A DNA stretch of 64,000 bases from Selaginella tamariscina (lineage: Eukaryota; Streptophyta; Lycopodiopsida; Selaginellales; Selaginellaceae). Under the pieces are notes generated by a model. The model ran no database searches, had not been told where the DNA came from, and worked only from the letters and a program-made list of their open reading frames with translations. The stretch lies in the NCBI GenBank assembly GCA_003024785.1, contig PUQB01000277.1, positions 259,927-323,926 of the forward strand. The letters run 5' to 3'. The position numbers and the translations under genes were made by a program. Below, piece after piece: positions 12,401 to 23,826 of this stretch (its first letter is position 1; every line of letters begins with the position of its first letter).

Positions 12401-13960
12401 CTATCTCTGCACACAAACACGAACATGTATTTTACTCTCTCCACACACAAACACATACATAGAGAGACATGTTGTGTGTGTGAGAGAGAGAGAGAGAGCC
12501 CACACACACACAAACATGTATTTGTCTCCATACACACAAACACGTAGTTTACTCTCTCCACACATACACATAAACATGTATTAGTCTTTTTCTCTAACTC
12601 TGAACACACAAGCACGTATTCTACTCTCCACACACACACGTAGAGCAAGAGAGAGGGAGAGAGTACGCATCTCCCTGACACAAAAACAAGTATTTAGTCT
12701 CTCTCCACATACACACATACTTTACTCTTTCTCTCTCCACACACACATGAACATGTATTGGTCTCTCTCTATCTCTGCACACACACAAACACGTATTCTA
12801 CTCTCTCCACACACACACACAGATGTGTTTGTGTGTGTGTGTGGAGGGACGCAGAGGGAGAGAGAGAGAGAGAATGCATCTCCCTCCTACAAAAGGTATT
12901 TTAGCTACCCACATACATGTAATTTACTCTTTCTCTCTCCACGCACACATAAACATGTATTGGCCTCTCTCTACCTCTGCACACACACACAAACACTTAT
13001 TCTACTCTCCACACACACACACACACACACACAAAGCTCCCAAGTAACACACACACATCATTGAAATCATGAGATCAGTAAATATACACCGATATTCACA
13101 AAAAGAGAATAAATATAGAACATTTACACACATATGTACTTGCTTATGTAAGTTTTTACTTTACAGATTTGGGCACCATGATATGTTTTGGTGCTACAAA
13201 TTCGAGTGCATGTTTTGTGATCTCAATGCTGTAAGCACCAATAAGAAACAGTTGGAGATCACTTTTGGCAGGAGTATGAACCGATATTTCTTTTCAAAAA
13301 CTCTTCTTGTTAAGTTAATGGACAAGGATGGCTTATTGCCGAATGAGAGGAGACAAAATCCTTTAGCTCGAGCTATCCTAGATGAATATGTGGTTTGAAA
13401 ACTAGACATAGGTTATGTCCTTGCCAAGAAGGAAGAGGATGCCATGTACTTGTGGTCGTGCTCAAATAGTCTATGGAGAGTTGTGTTACTACAGAAGGGT
13501 GTGGTTATCGGGAAGGGTGTGAGGAGGCCATTGTCTACCACAGAAATGGCGTACATGGGGTCACACAATGTCATCATAGTTGGGGAGCCGGTCGGTATAC
13601 ATTTTAGTAAGGTATTGATGAATGGCACCATATATACAACACCATGGTTGAAATTGTATGTGTCTTAAATCCCACTCCATATGAACTGGATTGAGTGGCA
13701 CTTTTTAATTATGTGGTCATGGTCTCAATAGTGGAGGGGATGAAGTGTTCTTCTCTAGAGACTATCACCAATATAGTGTAACAAAGATGGGGACTGAGAG
13801 AGATCAAGGAACTGGTGTATATGTAGTTGTTTCAACTATGACATTTTGGATCCACAGGACATGCAACCTGTGAGTAGTTTGAAAGGGGAATTGTGTATGC
13901 CACCTTTTAGGATGGGAGAGGCAATGGTAATATGATTGTCATGCCCTCTATAACCACCAC
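9500..13960 (+). pseudogene. Broken DNA-transposon-like coding region
   Basis: Coding-like pieces follow one another on the plus strand without an open frame through them. They are: a CxxC...H zinc-finger-like stretch at about 9570-9750 (CPLCKAHNPNGLSW then LRRHQN); an acidic stretch near 9850-10010; a piece with DVMQEVWHGSKWRKY at 10758-10991; NGGTDSFLGKTDF near 11170; a helical segment at 11926-12174 (FLRWYANYVHHDLL, VFFDLSRRHGWTIEWLE); and a C-terminal part at 13160-13660 (WCYKFECMFCDL, TNKKQLEITFGRSMNRYFF, GLLPNERRQNPLARAIL). The order (zinc finger, acidic linker, transposase-like core, a WxxxFE...TN segment) recalls large CACTA-superfamily transposases. This is inference from pattern only. 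Microsatellites break it between 12240 and 13040. Confidence 0.45.
12240..13050. repeat. CA/GA-rich microsatellite block
   Basis: Repeated CACACA and GAGAGA tracts linked by ACTCTCTCC-like and ACATGTATT-like spacers. The composite unit (CTCTCTCCACACACA...AACACGTATTCTA) recurs several times at irregular spacing. Long open frames here are artefacts of the repeat. Confidence 0.8.
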
Positions 13961-15240
13961 ATTTCCTACACGATGTCTGGGTATGTGATGTATTTAATAA
14001 GATTGAGTGTTTTTCTGTTTATGTTTACTATCTCGTAAGTTGGTGAGGCAAACAATAGTCAGTCCAAGAAGGTTGACACACGCAGGTGAACCATTTATTT
14101 TTGAAGAGGTTCTGTTTTACAAAGTTGATACTTATAATACTTTTGACCCTCATTTCTCAACCCTCGTTTTTAACAAGAAGTGAATATCTGTTCTTTACAC
14201 CCTTGTTTTCAACCTTTATTTCATACCCTTATCACCATTTCAGGTTTCCTGTGTAACGTAAATATATAAATTTAACAAATGTAAATAAATATTGTACAAC
14301 ATTACTTAATAAATGTAATATAAACGATGTAAAATTAAAATGTATAAAAATAAATGTATGATATATAAGATAATATGGTAAACTTTACTGTATATAAGCA
14401 CAGAATTTAGTGGTTTAGGGTTTAGGGTTTACTCAAGCCTAAACCCTAAACCAGCCACACATTCAATGACGTGTAAGACTATGCATAAACACATATTAAA
14501 CATGAACATATATTAAACCCTATACCTTTAATGCAAAGGATTATGTATGTAATTATAGGAGTTAGTTGATAATATTTTATAAAAACAATGCAAGATCACT
14601 ATTAATATGCATAGAAAATATGTTTGTAAAGAAATTTTAGAGTTATAATATAGTGGAGAGACGAAAAGATGAAGTTTGTTTATGTGTGTATATATAAAGG
14701 AAATTCTATACACAATTATACAAGACTATATAAACACATAAAACAAAAAAATGACTTCACACACACTCATGTAGAATAATTATATTAAGATAAGTAAACA
14801 TATTAATTAAGTTTTTTATAAGACAAAATATTATGGGTATCTGGTTTAAGGTTTAAACTTTAACCCCTAAACCTTATTCATAATTAACCCAATTTGTTTA
14901 TACAAAAGCACCCAAACATGTTATGTTATGAAAACATGCATATATATATATATTTTATATATATATCTCATATATATAGAAACATATGGTGTAAGGTGTA
15001 AGGTTTAAGCTTTAGGGTTTAAAACTCTATTTTATATCAATTATACATAAGAAAGAAATATATATGCATAAGAAAGTTTAGGGTTTAGGGTTTAGAACTC
15101 CATCTAGAATCCAACAAAGCCTCTAATTACTATTATAAATACATATACACACACTATCCAGGATCATATGGACCAGTTGGTTAACACATTGTAACGATGA
15201 ATTGGATACATGAACTTGTTAAAACAAACATATACACCGC
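13960..15240. other. AT-rich spacer with interstitial telomeric tracts
   Basis: No gene seen. TTTAGGG-type tracts occur at about 14413-14430, about 15002-15020 and about 15077-15095. The first is followed at about 14436-14452 by its reverse complement, making a telomeric hairpin. Confidence 0.6.
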
Positions 15241-16525
15241 TAACAATACACATTATCTTTCCCTTTCTCCACATATATAACTCTGCTTTCAAATAAATTT
15301 TCAGCGTATTAATATGTAGTATTGTGGATATGTATAGTAGTGGGTTTCTTATTATGTGGATTTATTATATATTAAATTATACATTTAAATATCTTTATAC
15401 ATTTACATCATTTACATTTAAACATCTCTCTCTCTCACACACATATATATACATATGACATTAGGGATTGTGCTTGTTAGAGTTTATGTGAGAGCGGTGC
15501 GGTAACAAGGCTATTACTAGAAGTGACAAGGCACAATGGTGACAATCTACACTCAAGTATGCATGTGTGTGTGGATGTGTATTTATAATGTTATGTATGT
15601 GCATATATATAATATGTATAAATATATCATGTGTATACATTTTTAATATACACAAATTCAATTTTATACACACGCTAACATACACATTATCTTTCCCTTT
15701 CTCCACATATATAACTCTGCTTTCAAATAAATTTTCAGCGTATTAATATGTAGTATTGTGGATATGTATAGTAGTGGGTTTCTTATTATGTGGATTTATT
15801 ATATATTAAATTATACATTTAAATATCTTTATACATTTACATCATTTACATTTATAACATCTCTCTCTCACACACATATATATACATATGACATTAGGGA
15901 TTGTGCTTGTTAGAGTTTATGTGAGAGCGTGGCGGTAACAAGGCTATTACTAGAAGTGACAAGGCACAGTGGTGACAATCTACACTCAAGTATGCATGTA
16001 TGTTGTGGATGTGTATTTATAATGTTATGTATGTGCATATATATAATATGTATAAATATATCATGTGTATACATTTTAATATACACAAATTCATTTTCTA
16101 TTGAATAAAAATGTATGTGTATTTGCATTGTTATGTATGGCAAGAGAAGTATTGTGGATATGTATAGTAGGGTTTCTTATTATGTGGATTTATATATATT
16201 AAATTATACATTTAAATATCTTTATACATTTACATCATTTACATTTATAACATCTCTCTCTCACACACACATATATATACATATGACATTAGGGATTGTG
16301 CTTGTTAGAGTTTTGTAGTGAGAGCGTGGCGGTAACAAGGCTATTACTAGAAGTGACAAGGCACAGTGGTGACAATCTACGGATATGTATTTATAATGTT
16401 ATGTATGTGCATATATATAATATGTATAAATATATCATGTGTATACATTTTTAATATACACAAATTCATTTTCTATTGAATAAAAATGTATGTGTATTTG
16501 CATTGTTATGTATGGCAAGAGAGTC
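15241..16525. repeat. Tandem duplication, unit about 435 bp, two full copies and one partial
   Basis: Copy 1 is about 15241-15675, copy 2 about 15676-16150, and a 5'-truncated copy 3 about 16149-16525. Shared landmarks are ACATTATCTTTCCC, CTCTCTCACACACATATAT, GGTAACAAGGCTATTACTAG and AAATATATCATGTGTATAC. A diverged fragment of the same unit recurs near 16830-16920. The copies differ by small indels, for example in the GTGAGAGCG(G)TG region. Confidence 0.85.
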
Positions 16526-17716
16526 TTCACACTTGTTATCTCTTGTATTCATCTTAATAATGCAAGTGCATCTTATGTGGAATCATGTACATATGTATAG
16601 ATGAATGGTTTTTATAAAAAAGGACTTTATGTGAGCGTCAACATGGCTATGACCAAAATAAGTTCTTTCCCCTTACTTGGAGATTAATTAGGCAATGAGA
16701 AGGTAGTAAAATATATACATAAATATCAGTATAAGAAAGTAACCTACTGTTTTAACAAGAAGGTGATCCTTTTTAAAACAATACTTGTTAAAAGAAGACA
16801 TGAATAGTACTTGTTAATAGTATGTATATGTATATAATATATATAAATGTATCATGTGCATACATTTTTAGTATACACAAATGTATAAATTTGTTTTCTA
16901 TTGAATAAAAATGTATGTGTATTTTATGTATGTATGTGGATGTGTATTTGTGTTGTTATGTATGTATATGGATGTGTATTTGTAGTGTTATGTATGTATG
17001 TGGATGTGTATCTGCATTGTTTATGAAAGATAATATCTTAATTGATATGTTCATAGTGTGCATAAATGTATACACTCTTAGTATACACAAACATATATGT
17101 ATTTTTATTGTAAGAAATGTATATATGTTAATCTACTGTACATTGATCAATCTTAGAATATTTCCAAAAATATTCCTAAAGAATTTTATTTTATACTTAA
17201 GTAATATCAAATATTCATATAAGAATCTAGAATATTCTTGAAAAAGTTTATATTGGACTTATCTTCTTGAAACCTTCTTGTCTAGCCTGTAGGATTAATC
17301 CTGTTCGCATTCTTCTTATCCTCTAAGACCACAGTGGATTTATCATGCATGCCGCTAGTCTCCATGGCAGCCAATGGGATTTATCATGCCAAAGCTTTAT
17401 TGCCCTCATGAACATATGACATGATTTATCTTGCTAAAGCCTTATTATTTTCATGGTAGTTGGTGGGATTTATCCTGTCAAAGCATTGTTGCCCTTCAAA
17501 AACCCTAACATTATAAGTTCTCTCACAGGCAAATATAATAAATTAAAACTATATAAACATGTAATATGCTTGCTTGAAGCATTTTTACATATTAAGATTC
17601 ATTTAATCAAGTCACTTGCTCGGTGGTGTACAATTCCAAGTTCTTTCATCACTTTCTTATGACACACAGACTTTAAGTTGCAAAACTAACATATTTTAAT
17701 TCTCTTCTCTAAGAGT
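16525..17716. other. AT-rich spacer with a short degenerate repeat
   Basis: No gene seen. Between 17330 and 17500 a unit of about 60 bp recurs in degenerate form (TGGGATTTATC.TG.CAAAGC.TT.TTGCCC). Confidence 0.5.
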
Positions 17717-17956
17717 ACATCACACGTTCTTATCAAAATAAATAATATATTGAACTGGTTGATACATGAATATAAAAGTGTATTCATGAAACATTTTGAA
17801 AACTGAAAAGGTCACGATAAAATTATTTACAAAACTATATATAAATAATATTATCGCGATCTTTAAGTTTTGTAAAATGTCTCATGAATATACTTCTATA
17901 TTCATGAATCAACACAATTAATATCTTATTCATTTTAATAAAAACATGTGTTATAT
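17717..17956. mobile_element. MITE-like inverted repeat (hairpin)
   Basis: The left arm (about 17717-17820) and right arm (about 17851-17956) are imperfect reverse complements over about 100 bp, separated by about 30 bp of AT-rich loop. The best-paired core runs from GTTGATACATGAAT to CACGATAA on the left and from TTATCGCG to ATTCATGAATCAAC on the right. No coding capacity. The size and structure fit a foldback MITE or a precursor of small RNAs. No target duplication was identified. Confidence 0.65.
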
Positions 17957-17989
17957 GAATAAAAAATGAAATGACTAAATAAGGTGAAA

Positions 17990-18690
17990 GACTTAATGTG
18001 TCTTCTTAATCTCACTTACATTGTTTACAATATAATTGTAATTAACGTGATTTTCAACCTATGCATTCTAGAGTGGTTAACTATAAAATGAGATTTTAAC
18101 TATTACTTTTACATAAAGAATTTAAAGTGCATGTTAATAAATACATTAGAAAGATTGAGAATAAGGTTATCTTTAAATTAATGCTTACATCAGATGACTT
18201 GTAGTGTAGGTATAAGTTTGGTGGGAGCTTCTAGTGTTATTATTCCTTGTCCCATTTAAAATTCCTCCTTATGCATTTTTATATTTAACACATTGTACTT
18301 TATTGAACTTGTTATTAATGTTGTTATTAAATTAGTTTCTTGTCAATGTTTCTTGCTGCATGAATTATGCATATGTTATGGTATATATATAATCATAGTT
18401 TTGAAATTATATTTTAGAAGCCCATAAAATGAGTAAACAAATTATATATATATATATATATATATATAATTCAAAACATGACTTACATAACACAAGAATG
18501 ATAAAGTGCATAAACATAGGTGTTAGAATCAATTATAATTTCTTAACGAATGAAGGCTTATCTAATCAAGTACCAATTTTATTATGCGGGAACACTAATA
18601 ATATATATACCATAGCACCTGCATTCATGGGAATACTAGTTAATGGTTAAGACCACCTTTCACATTTTGTAACCATATATCTATTAAAAG
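17990..18690. repeat. Dispersed degenerate repeat, copy A
   Basis: Shares ordered landmarks with about 58960-59490: ATTTTCAAC...GCAT, GTTAACTATA, ATTATTACTTTTACATAAAG, AAGATTGAGAAT, ATGCATTTTTATATT, a TA-rich run, AAAACATGA.TT.CATAAC, and GGCT.ATCTAATCAA. It is AT-rich, has no coding potential, and is probably an old non-autonomous element. Confidence 0.6.
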
Positions 18691-19234
18691 ATCTTGTAAT
18701 GCACGTTGTAACTAAAGTGGGCCATGATACGTGAAAATGGAATATAAAATAAATTACTAATTAATACTTAAGTTTTAATTATTAATTAATCATTTAATTA
18801 ATATGTAATTAAGCCTTAAATATTAATTAATTAATTAATTAATCCTTCAATAACCTTACTTAGTAAGGAATATTCCTAAAATATCTTAGAATATTCATAT
18901 TATTCTAAAAATAGTTTACAATAATGAAGAAATACTATCAAACATAATTACAAATGAAATCATTTCTTATCAACATGTTAATTTTTTATAAATACTTTTT
19001 CCTATCATACAGAGAAATCTCCTCATTTTGTCTAAATCATCACTCTCCGGATTAATCAAATCATTTTGGTCAATATCTTGATGTTGTTGCCACCACTTAA
19101 CACTCTCACGAATGCAATTGGGAGTTGCCATCCTTGTTAATACATAAGATGTAATAAGAAAGGTCTGCATAAAGGCTCATCTAAAAACTGACGTTCCTTA
19201 AGAATAATATTATAAAGCGCCCGGTTGCTATCCT
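18690..19234. other. AT-rich spacer, possible coding remnant on the minus strand
   Basis: TTAAT-rich simple sequence lies at 18760-18845. A minus-strand stretch at about 19170-18970 reads like decayed coding text (IRESVKWWQQHQDIDQNDL) but has no assignable family. It lies just downstream of the FCP1-like gene and could be a remnant of the same element. Confidence 0.35.
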
Positions 19235-20158
19235 TCATTTTATAAAATTCAAATCACGAGAAAGAAAAGCTTCAGGAAATGTATGATACGGTGGATACTG
19301 CTCACAAAAATTTTCGAGATTCTTCTTTCTGAGGCACGTATCCAAGTAGTTCACTAGCTCATCCATGATATCGGTATCAGAATATGGATCGAAAGTGATT
19401 GGATGAATACAAGCAATGTTTTGGTTGAGCATAGCCTTCTGAGGAGAGTCGTCTACTACTAAGATATGTGCATTCTTCATTATCCTTAAGCGACTGATCT
19501 CCCCATGAGTCCCAATTATTCTTTCATTCTTGAAGAAGTATGGCTTGCTTTCCTTTCTTATATTGTGAAATTCGAGAGGTTTATAACACATTCGCTGGTC
19601 AAAAATCCAATCTTTACGAATCACCTCTTCTGCAACACTACAATGTTTCTTAAGCAAATTCAACAGCGGTGTTAAGTTATGAATCTGCATGCATGACCAA
19701 ATCCCCACAAGCGCACCCATCTCCTTAAGCTTTTGAAAGAGACGATCCAACCCTGGACGAAAAATAATATCATATCGAAATTTACCATGACAAGGAATGA
19801 AATCTCCTTGTTTGATTTCTTTTTTCCTATCCTCGGGCCTTTGTCGATGAAGCAGAACACCATTGACATCCAACAACACAATATGGCCATGAGTAACATG
19901 AGATAGCGTTGCCTCTTGAATACTTTGCAAATCACTTGTTTGCTCCCTTTCACATTTATCCGTTGCCACTATCTCGTTGCCTATCCCTTCATCATTTAAT
20001 TGTACATCATCCTTACAAGATTCAGATATTGCATGCGCTGAAGAAATTGATTTCGGAACTGAAGCCAATAAAAATGATGATGAAAAAACTGAAGTGGCCC
20101 CCATGGTAACGATGTTTTGAGCTGCATTATTATCCATTTCCTGCATGAACTCTGTCAT
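19235..20158 (-). CDS. FCP1/NIF-type HAD phosphatase-like protein
   Basis: A C-terminal HAD domain of the FCP1/NIF (CTD-phosphatase) type is visible: motif I HIVLLDVNGVLLH, motif II GIWSCM, and motif IV ILVVDDSPQKA, over about 190 residues. The N-terminal ~85 residues are low complexity and probably disordered. FCP1-type enzymes dephosphorylate serine/threonine, often in RNA polymerase II tails. Here the second Asp of the usual DxDx(T/V) motif is Asn, as in other plant DLNG-type proteins, so activity is uncertain. The first ATG in frame is at 20158. Upstream text to about 20246 (MKIENMDFQHWHE) looks coding but needs one frame change or a tiny intron, so the true start may be there. It lies downstream of, and on the same strand as, the ParB-like gene, with the same short-intron style, suggesting a shared mobile unit. 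Confidence 0.75.
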   Translation of the reverse strand: MTEFMQEMDNNAAQNIVTMGATSVFSSSFLLASVPKSISSAHAISESCKDDVQLNDEGIGNEIVATDKCEREQTSDLQSIQEATLSHVTHGHIVLLDVNGVLLHRQRPEDRKKEIKQGDFIPCHGKFRYDIIFRPGLDRLFQKLKEMGALVGIWSCMQIHNLTPLLNLLKKHCSVAEEVIRKDWIFDQRMCYKPLEFHNIRKESKPYFFKNERIIGTHGEISRLRIMKNAHILVVDDSPQKAMLNQNIACIHPITFDPYSDTDIMDELVNYLDTCLRKKNLENFCEQYPPYHTFPEAFLSRDLNFIK

Positions 20159-20522
20159 TCTGACATGTGGCACAAGAAATTGTCGCCAAACCCCTCTCTT
20201 ACCTCATGCCAATGCTGAAAATCCATGTTCTCAATTTTCATTACATCTGCAAAATGATAATTAGCTGACCTTAAAATTATCAAGGTATATTATTTACCTT
20301 GTTAATGTGTGACCCATGTTTGAACTAAAAGCTTCATTAATCCTTGAGAATTTATTTTCTGTACAAATATAAAAAAATATACAAAAATGCCTTATGTTAC
20401 ACTCATTTACAACTATTCATCACTCTAACAATTCATTAACAATTCTTCTTCGCTATTACCTTCTGAGTGAGGCGAAGAAGGTCTAAGCCGCTTGTGAGAT
20501 GGTTCAAGATCTTCTGCATCTT

Positions 20523-21680
20523 CTATTGATGTTTCCATGGGTAATGGAGTGTGCGAATGTTCTGTACTCCTCGAGATAACTTCCGGTCTAATATCTGATT
20601 GAAGTTCGTCTCAGACTCCGACATTGAACCAGATTCGTCTTCAGAGCTATCGCACTTATCTGGAGGGAACTTTCTCAAATACTCCTTTATGGATTCGTTG
20701 GGGTAGTCAGTTGAGAACCTATCTATCCACTTGTTCAGGTCCTCAACCATGGTCTTATCCTTTTCAACGGCAAACACACATGTATGCCGAAGGTAACACT
20801 CCTTCAAGACGGACCCCCTAGTGCAGTAGTCAAAAACCCACGCATCACTGTGAGGACCCCTGATCAAGTTGACGATGCTCCGTGCCGCTTGACTTGTGAT
20901 GTTTGGATAACGTACATTGCCGAATACGTCACTCTCACCTATCGGTGTATCGGATGGGAGTTCAGGGCCGTTGGAGTGCAAACAGATGCCTGGCCAGTCA
21001 TTTGGAAGTTGAAATTGTTTGGCGCATTCCTAACAACCAAGTGAACAACGAATCAATGCACTTGGATCAGCATCATTCATATAAAATCCTGTCCAACGAT
21101 GTTTATTCTCTTGGCAAGGCGAAGGCAAAGTATCGGTGACATGAGCAAGAATCAAGAAATAAATACCTGAAAAAGTAGATATCAGTCAAGAGTGCAAGCA
21201 TGAATTCAATAATAAATACCTTCTTTGTACATGCTTGCACGGCTAAGTTTCTCCACCAATCCTCTAGTGCCTGTCTGTCGAAGATTTTTTGACACCCGCC
21301 GATCCATCACGAACAATTGAAACGGTTTCCTACAAGCAGTGATGTACCCCATAAAGTCTCCGAATCCAACAACAAACATCTGTAGGGCTTGTCGTGATTC
21401 GTAGCATCCTCCTTTATAAGGTTCAACTCGGTTCTCCGCTGCTGAAGGACTGCCATAAGAGAAGGCGTCATCCAATGTTCTCCTTTTTGGCGTTGGCGTG
21501 CAATAGATTCTTGCCCAGATCTTCGAATTGATTCACCCATTCGACAAGCATATCATTGTCACATGCAAATATTTGCTGACCTCTTCGTATGTTGAAGCCG
21601 AAATCCAACCCAGTTTGTGGCAGTGTATTCCCAACCACTCCTTGAATGTGTCTTCAACTCCTCCAGATGAAAAGAATTGC
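20523..21680 (-). CDS. Methyltransferase-like C-terminal region, probably of the ParB-like protein
   Basis: The clearest part (20981-20523) contains a RYPNITSQAARSIVNLI segment, then DAWVFDYCTRGSVLKECYL and CVFAVEKDKTMVEDLNKWI, and ends with an acidic Ser/Glu-rich tail. This layout resembles motif I and motif II of N4/N6 DNA methyltransferases (hydrophobic strand, Gly-rich loop, then E-x-D binding S-adenosylmethionine). The Gly-rich loop is degenerate (CTRGS where F-x-G-x-G is usual). Upstream coding-like pieces at 21540-21200 (FGDFMGYITACRKPFQLFVM, TGTRGLVEKLSRASMYKEG) are in shifted frames. No DPPY-type catalytic motif was found. It may be one protein with the ParB-like region upstream, broken by frameshifts or short introns. 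Function as an active methylase is doubtful. Confidence 0.45.
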
Positions 21681-21684
21681 TGTG

Positions 21685-23522
21685 TTAATCTGTAATTTTA
21701 TTCACCAAATCAGCCAAGACTTCCATCTCCTCCATCGTTGTTCCATTTAAAGGCTTCAACCATGTGAGCTTGAAATCGTTGTCTACATCCTTTATAGATT
21801 GAACAGACTTAGCCTTCGGCGTCTTACTGGGTTTCTTTGCAGACTTCTCTGAGGGCTCCACTTCACTTGTCTGCTTCTTCTTCAGTGTTCCTTTTGCAAA
21901 GGATTCCATAATCCCCAACCATTTGGCAAAGATCCTATCCTCGGGACAAGAAATCAACATCATCAAAAAGGATGTTTCCTTCCCGCCCACCTGGGCAAAA
22001 TCAACTGCTACAATTTCTTCAACTCTCTGAGGAAAAAGACAGATTAATATACCGGCGAGATAAATCCCGCCCAAACAATTTGCTTACCCGGTATTCCGCA
22101 GATTGTGTATTCCTGCGGTAGCTCTTTGTGGTCGCTGAAGAGATTCCCACACGGCTCGCGTGTGTTTGAACTTCTCCCATATTTTGCTGTTGTAGTGGTT
22201 GGTGTCTGCAGCGTCCCATTCCGCCGATAACTTATGGTACTGCTCGATTGTGAGATTCGGCTTCGCTAAAAACGCCGATCTTTTCGTCAGCTTCTCACGG
22301 GTATGCTCGGAAAGTTTTGTTGCCATCGTTCCTTTGTTGTGTTCGTCGAGAAGTCGTTGGGCTGCCGTTATTGTGTGCTGGCCACTAATGATGTAGTACT
22401 TAACTGATTTTCTATTCTCCGTCTGAACCTTCCTCATTTGTTCCGGTGTTGTGATCCACACTTTGTCAGCGCCTTTTGTCTTCGTAGTATGCGCACAAAA
22501 CAGCATTATGTGGAACGGTGTAAGAATTGTCGTCCTTCATCTTCTCCATGAGCTCAGCTACACGTTCCTGATTGAGTGGCCTGTAATTGAAGTTTGGGTT
22601 GACGCTGCAATACTTAACCCTACACTGGTAAATCCTATCATCCAACATCATTTCCTTTGGCTTATTGCAGCATGGGACGCCACAGGTGCAGCTGACAAAA
22701 CGACTAATGATTTTCTTTTACGATCCGAATCAACATGTGTGATCCCCGATTGATGCTGTTCTAATGTTCTCGGCACACTCTTCCAGCTCCCGAAATTTCT
22801 AAGCAAATTGAACGTGATCTGTAAAGAACCTGAGACCAAGCCACCCTCTCAATCTCCTTTATGATGTCGCTGTGTTCTTCTTCAATGTGAAGAGGGAACG
22901 ATTGCTCCACTTGCTGATTTTCTGTATTGTGAAGCAATATCTCCTGACAATACACCTACTCGATGAGTCTGAAGATCTTCGAAGTAGACATCCAGATGGA
23001 TCCCCTCCATAGATGGGCTTTCGTTGAGTTGAAGAAGAACTCCAAGGTCAACATCATTAGTGAACACGTGAACGTCATTATCCACAAGTCGACAAAACCA
23101 CCCGAAATTAATGTTGTAACTGGCGACCTCTGGATCCGAGAACGTGACATTGGATGGAACAAGGCATATGTGTCGAGCATCGTTCAATCTGGGTTCACAG
23201 CATGCTTTCGGATGCTTGACTAGCACACCCACTTTCCATTGTTTTGCTTGTCCATGCGATGTGACAGAGGTTAGTTTGACAGCAACCATGGTTGTTCCAA
23301 TGCGCTTCCCGTTTAGTTTGAAATATGGCCAAGTTGATTCCAGAATCCCCCTGCCCATCTCTTCTCCTGCTCTCGTCTTTAATGTCACCTCAATTCCACA
23401 TCTGAATACAAAAATGATTAGTTCATATCCGAGTATAACAGATTTTATTTTAATTCTTACCCAGAATTTGACGACGACTCCATACTAATGACTCGATCTC
23501 CTTGTTTGATCAAATCGTCCTT
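21685..23522 (-). CDS. ParB-like domain protein (multi-exon, frameshifted)
   Basis: Exon 1 (23522-23461; KDDLIKQGDRVISMESSSNS) splices across a 59-bp intron (23460-23402) to a long second exon that starts GCGIEVTLKTRAGEEMGRG. That N-terminal ~170-residue region is unassigned. A ParB/Srx-like core follows: VNPNFNYRPLNQERVAELME (about 22600-22540) and YYIISGQHTITAAQRLL (about 22400-22350), the pattern of ParB N-terminal nuclease/CTPase-like domains. Downstream is a helical region with NHYNSKIWEKFKHTRAVWE, and then a lysine-rich linker to 21685. Frame changes are needed near 22955, 22800, 22700, 22480 and 22070. One sits in an AAAA run and looks like a simple indel. ParB-methyltransferase fusions are known from phages and some mobile elements. 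The gene starts about 600 bp downstream of a palindrome array. Confidence 0.6.
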
Positions 23523-23826
23523 CTGCAAAATAATACACTATGAATACAAATCATATAAAAACGCACACACACTTGTATAAACCCGAATATACAAAAATAA
23601 TACACAGAGAGAAGTAGACGGAATTAACTGTCCAAAGCTCACATTTGTGCTAGTGCAAAAGAAAGATAACATTTCGTTTTAGAACCACCACAAATGTGAG
23701 CTCTGGACAGTTTTACATAGATTCCTAGCTTTTACTCGAAATATTATGATAAGATGATAAAAGTAAATAAAATGAGATATGCAACTTATATATACTAATA
23801 CACATATATATTCACATGGAAGGTGC
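23523..23826. other. 5' flank of the ParB-like gene
   Basis: AT-rich. A short inverted pair (AAAGCTCACATTTGTG near 23634 and CACAAATGTGAGCTCT near 23690) could form a hairpin. Otherwise nothing is seen. It probably holds the promoter and 5' leader of the leftward unit. Confidence 0.4.

Noticed and set aside
12220-13064. Long frames rich in His/Thr or Cys/Val
   Set aside because: They are translations of CA/GT microsatellites.
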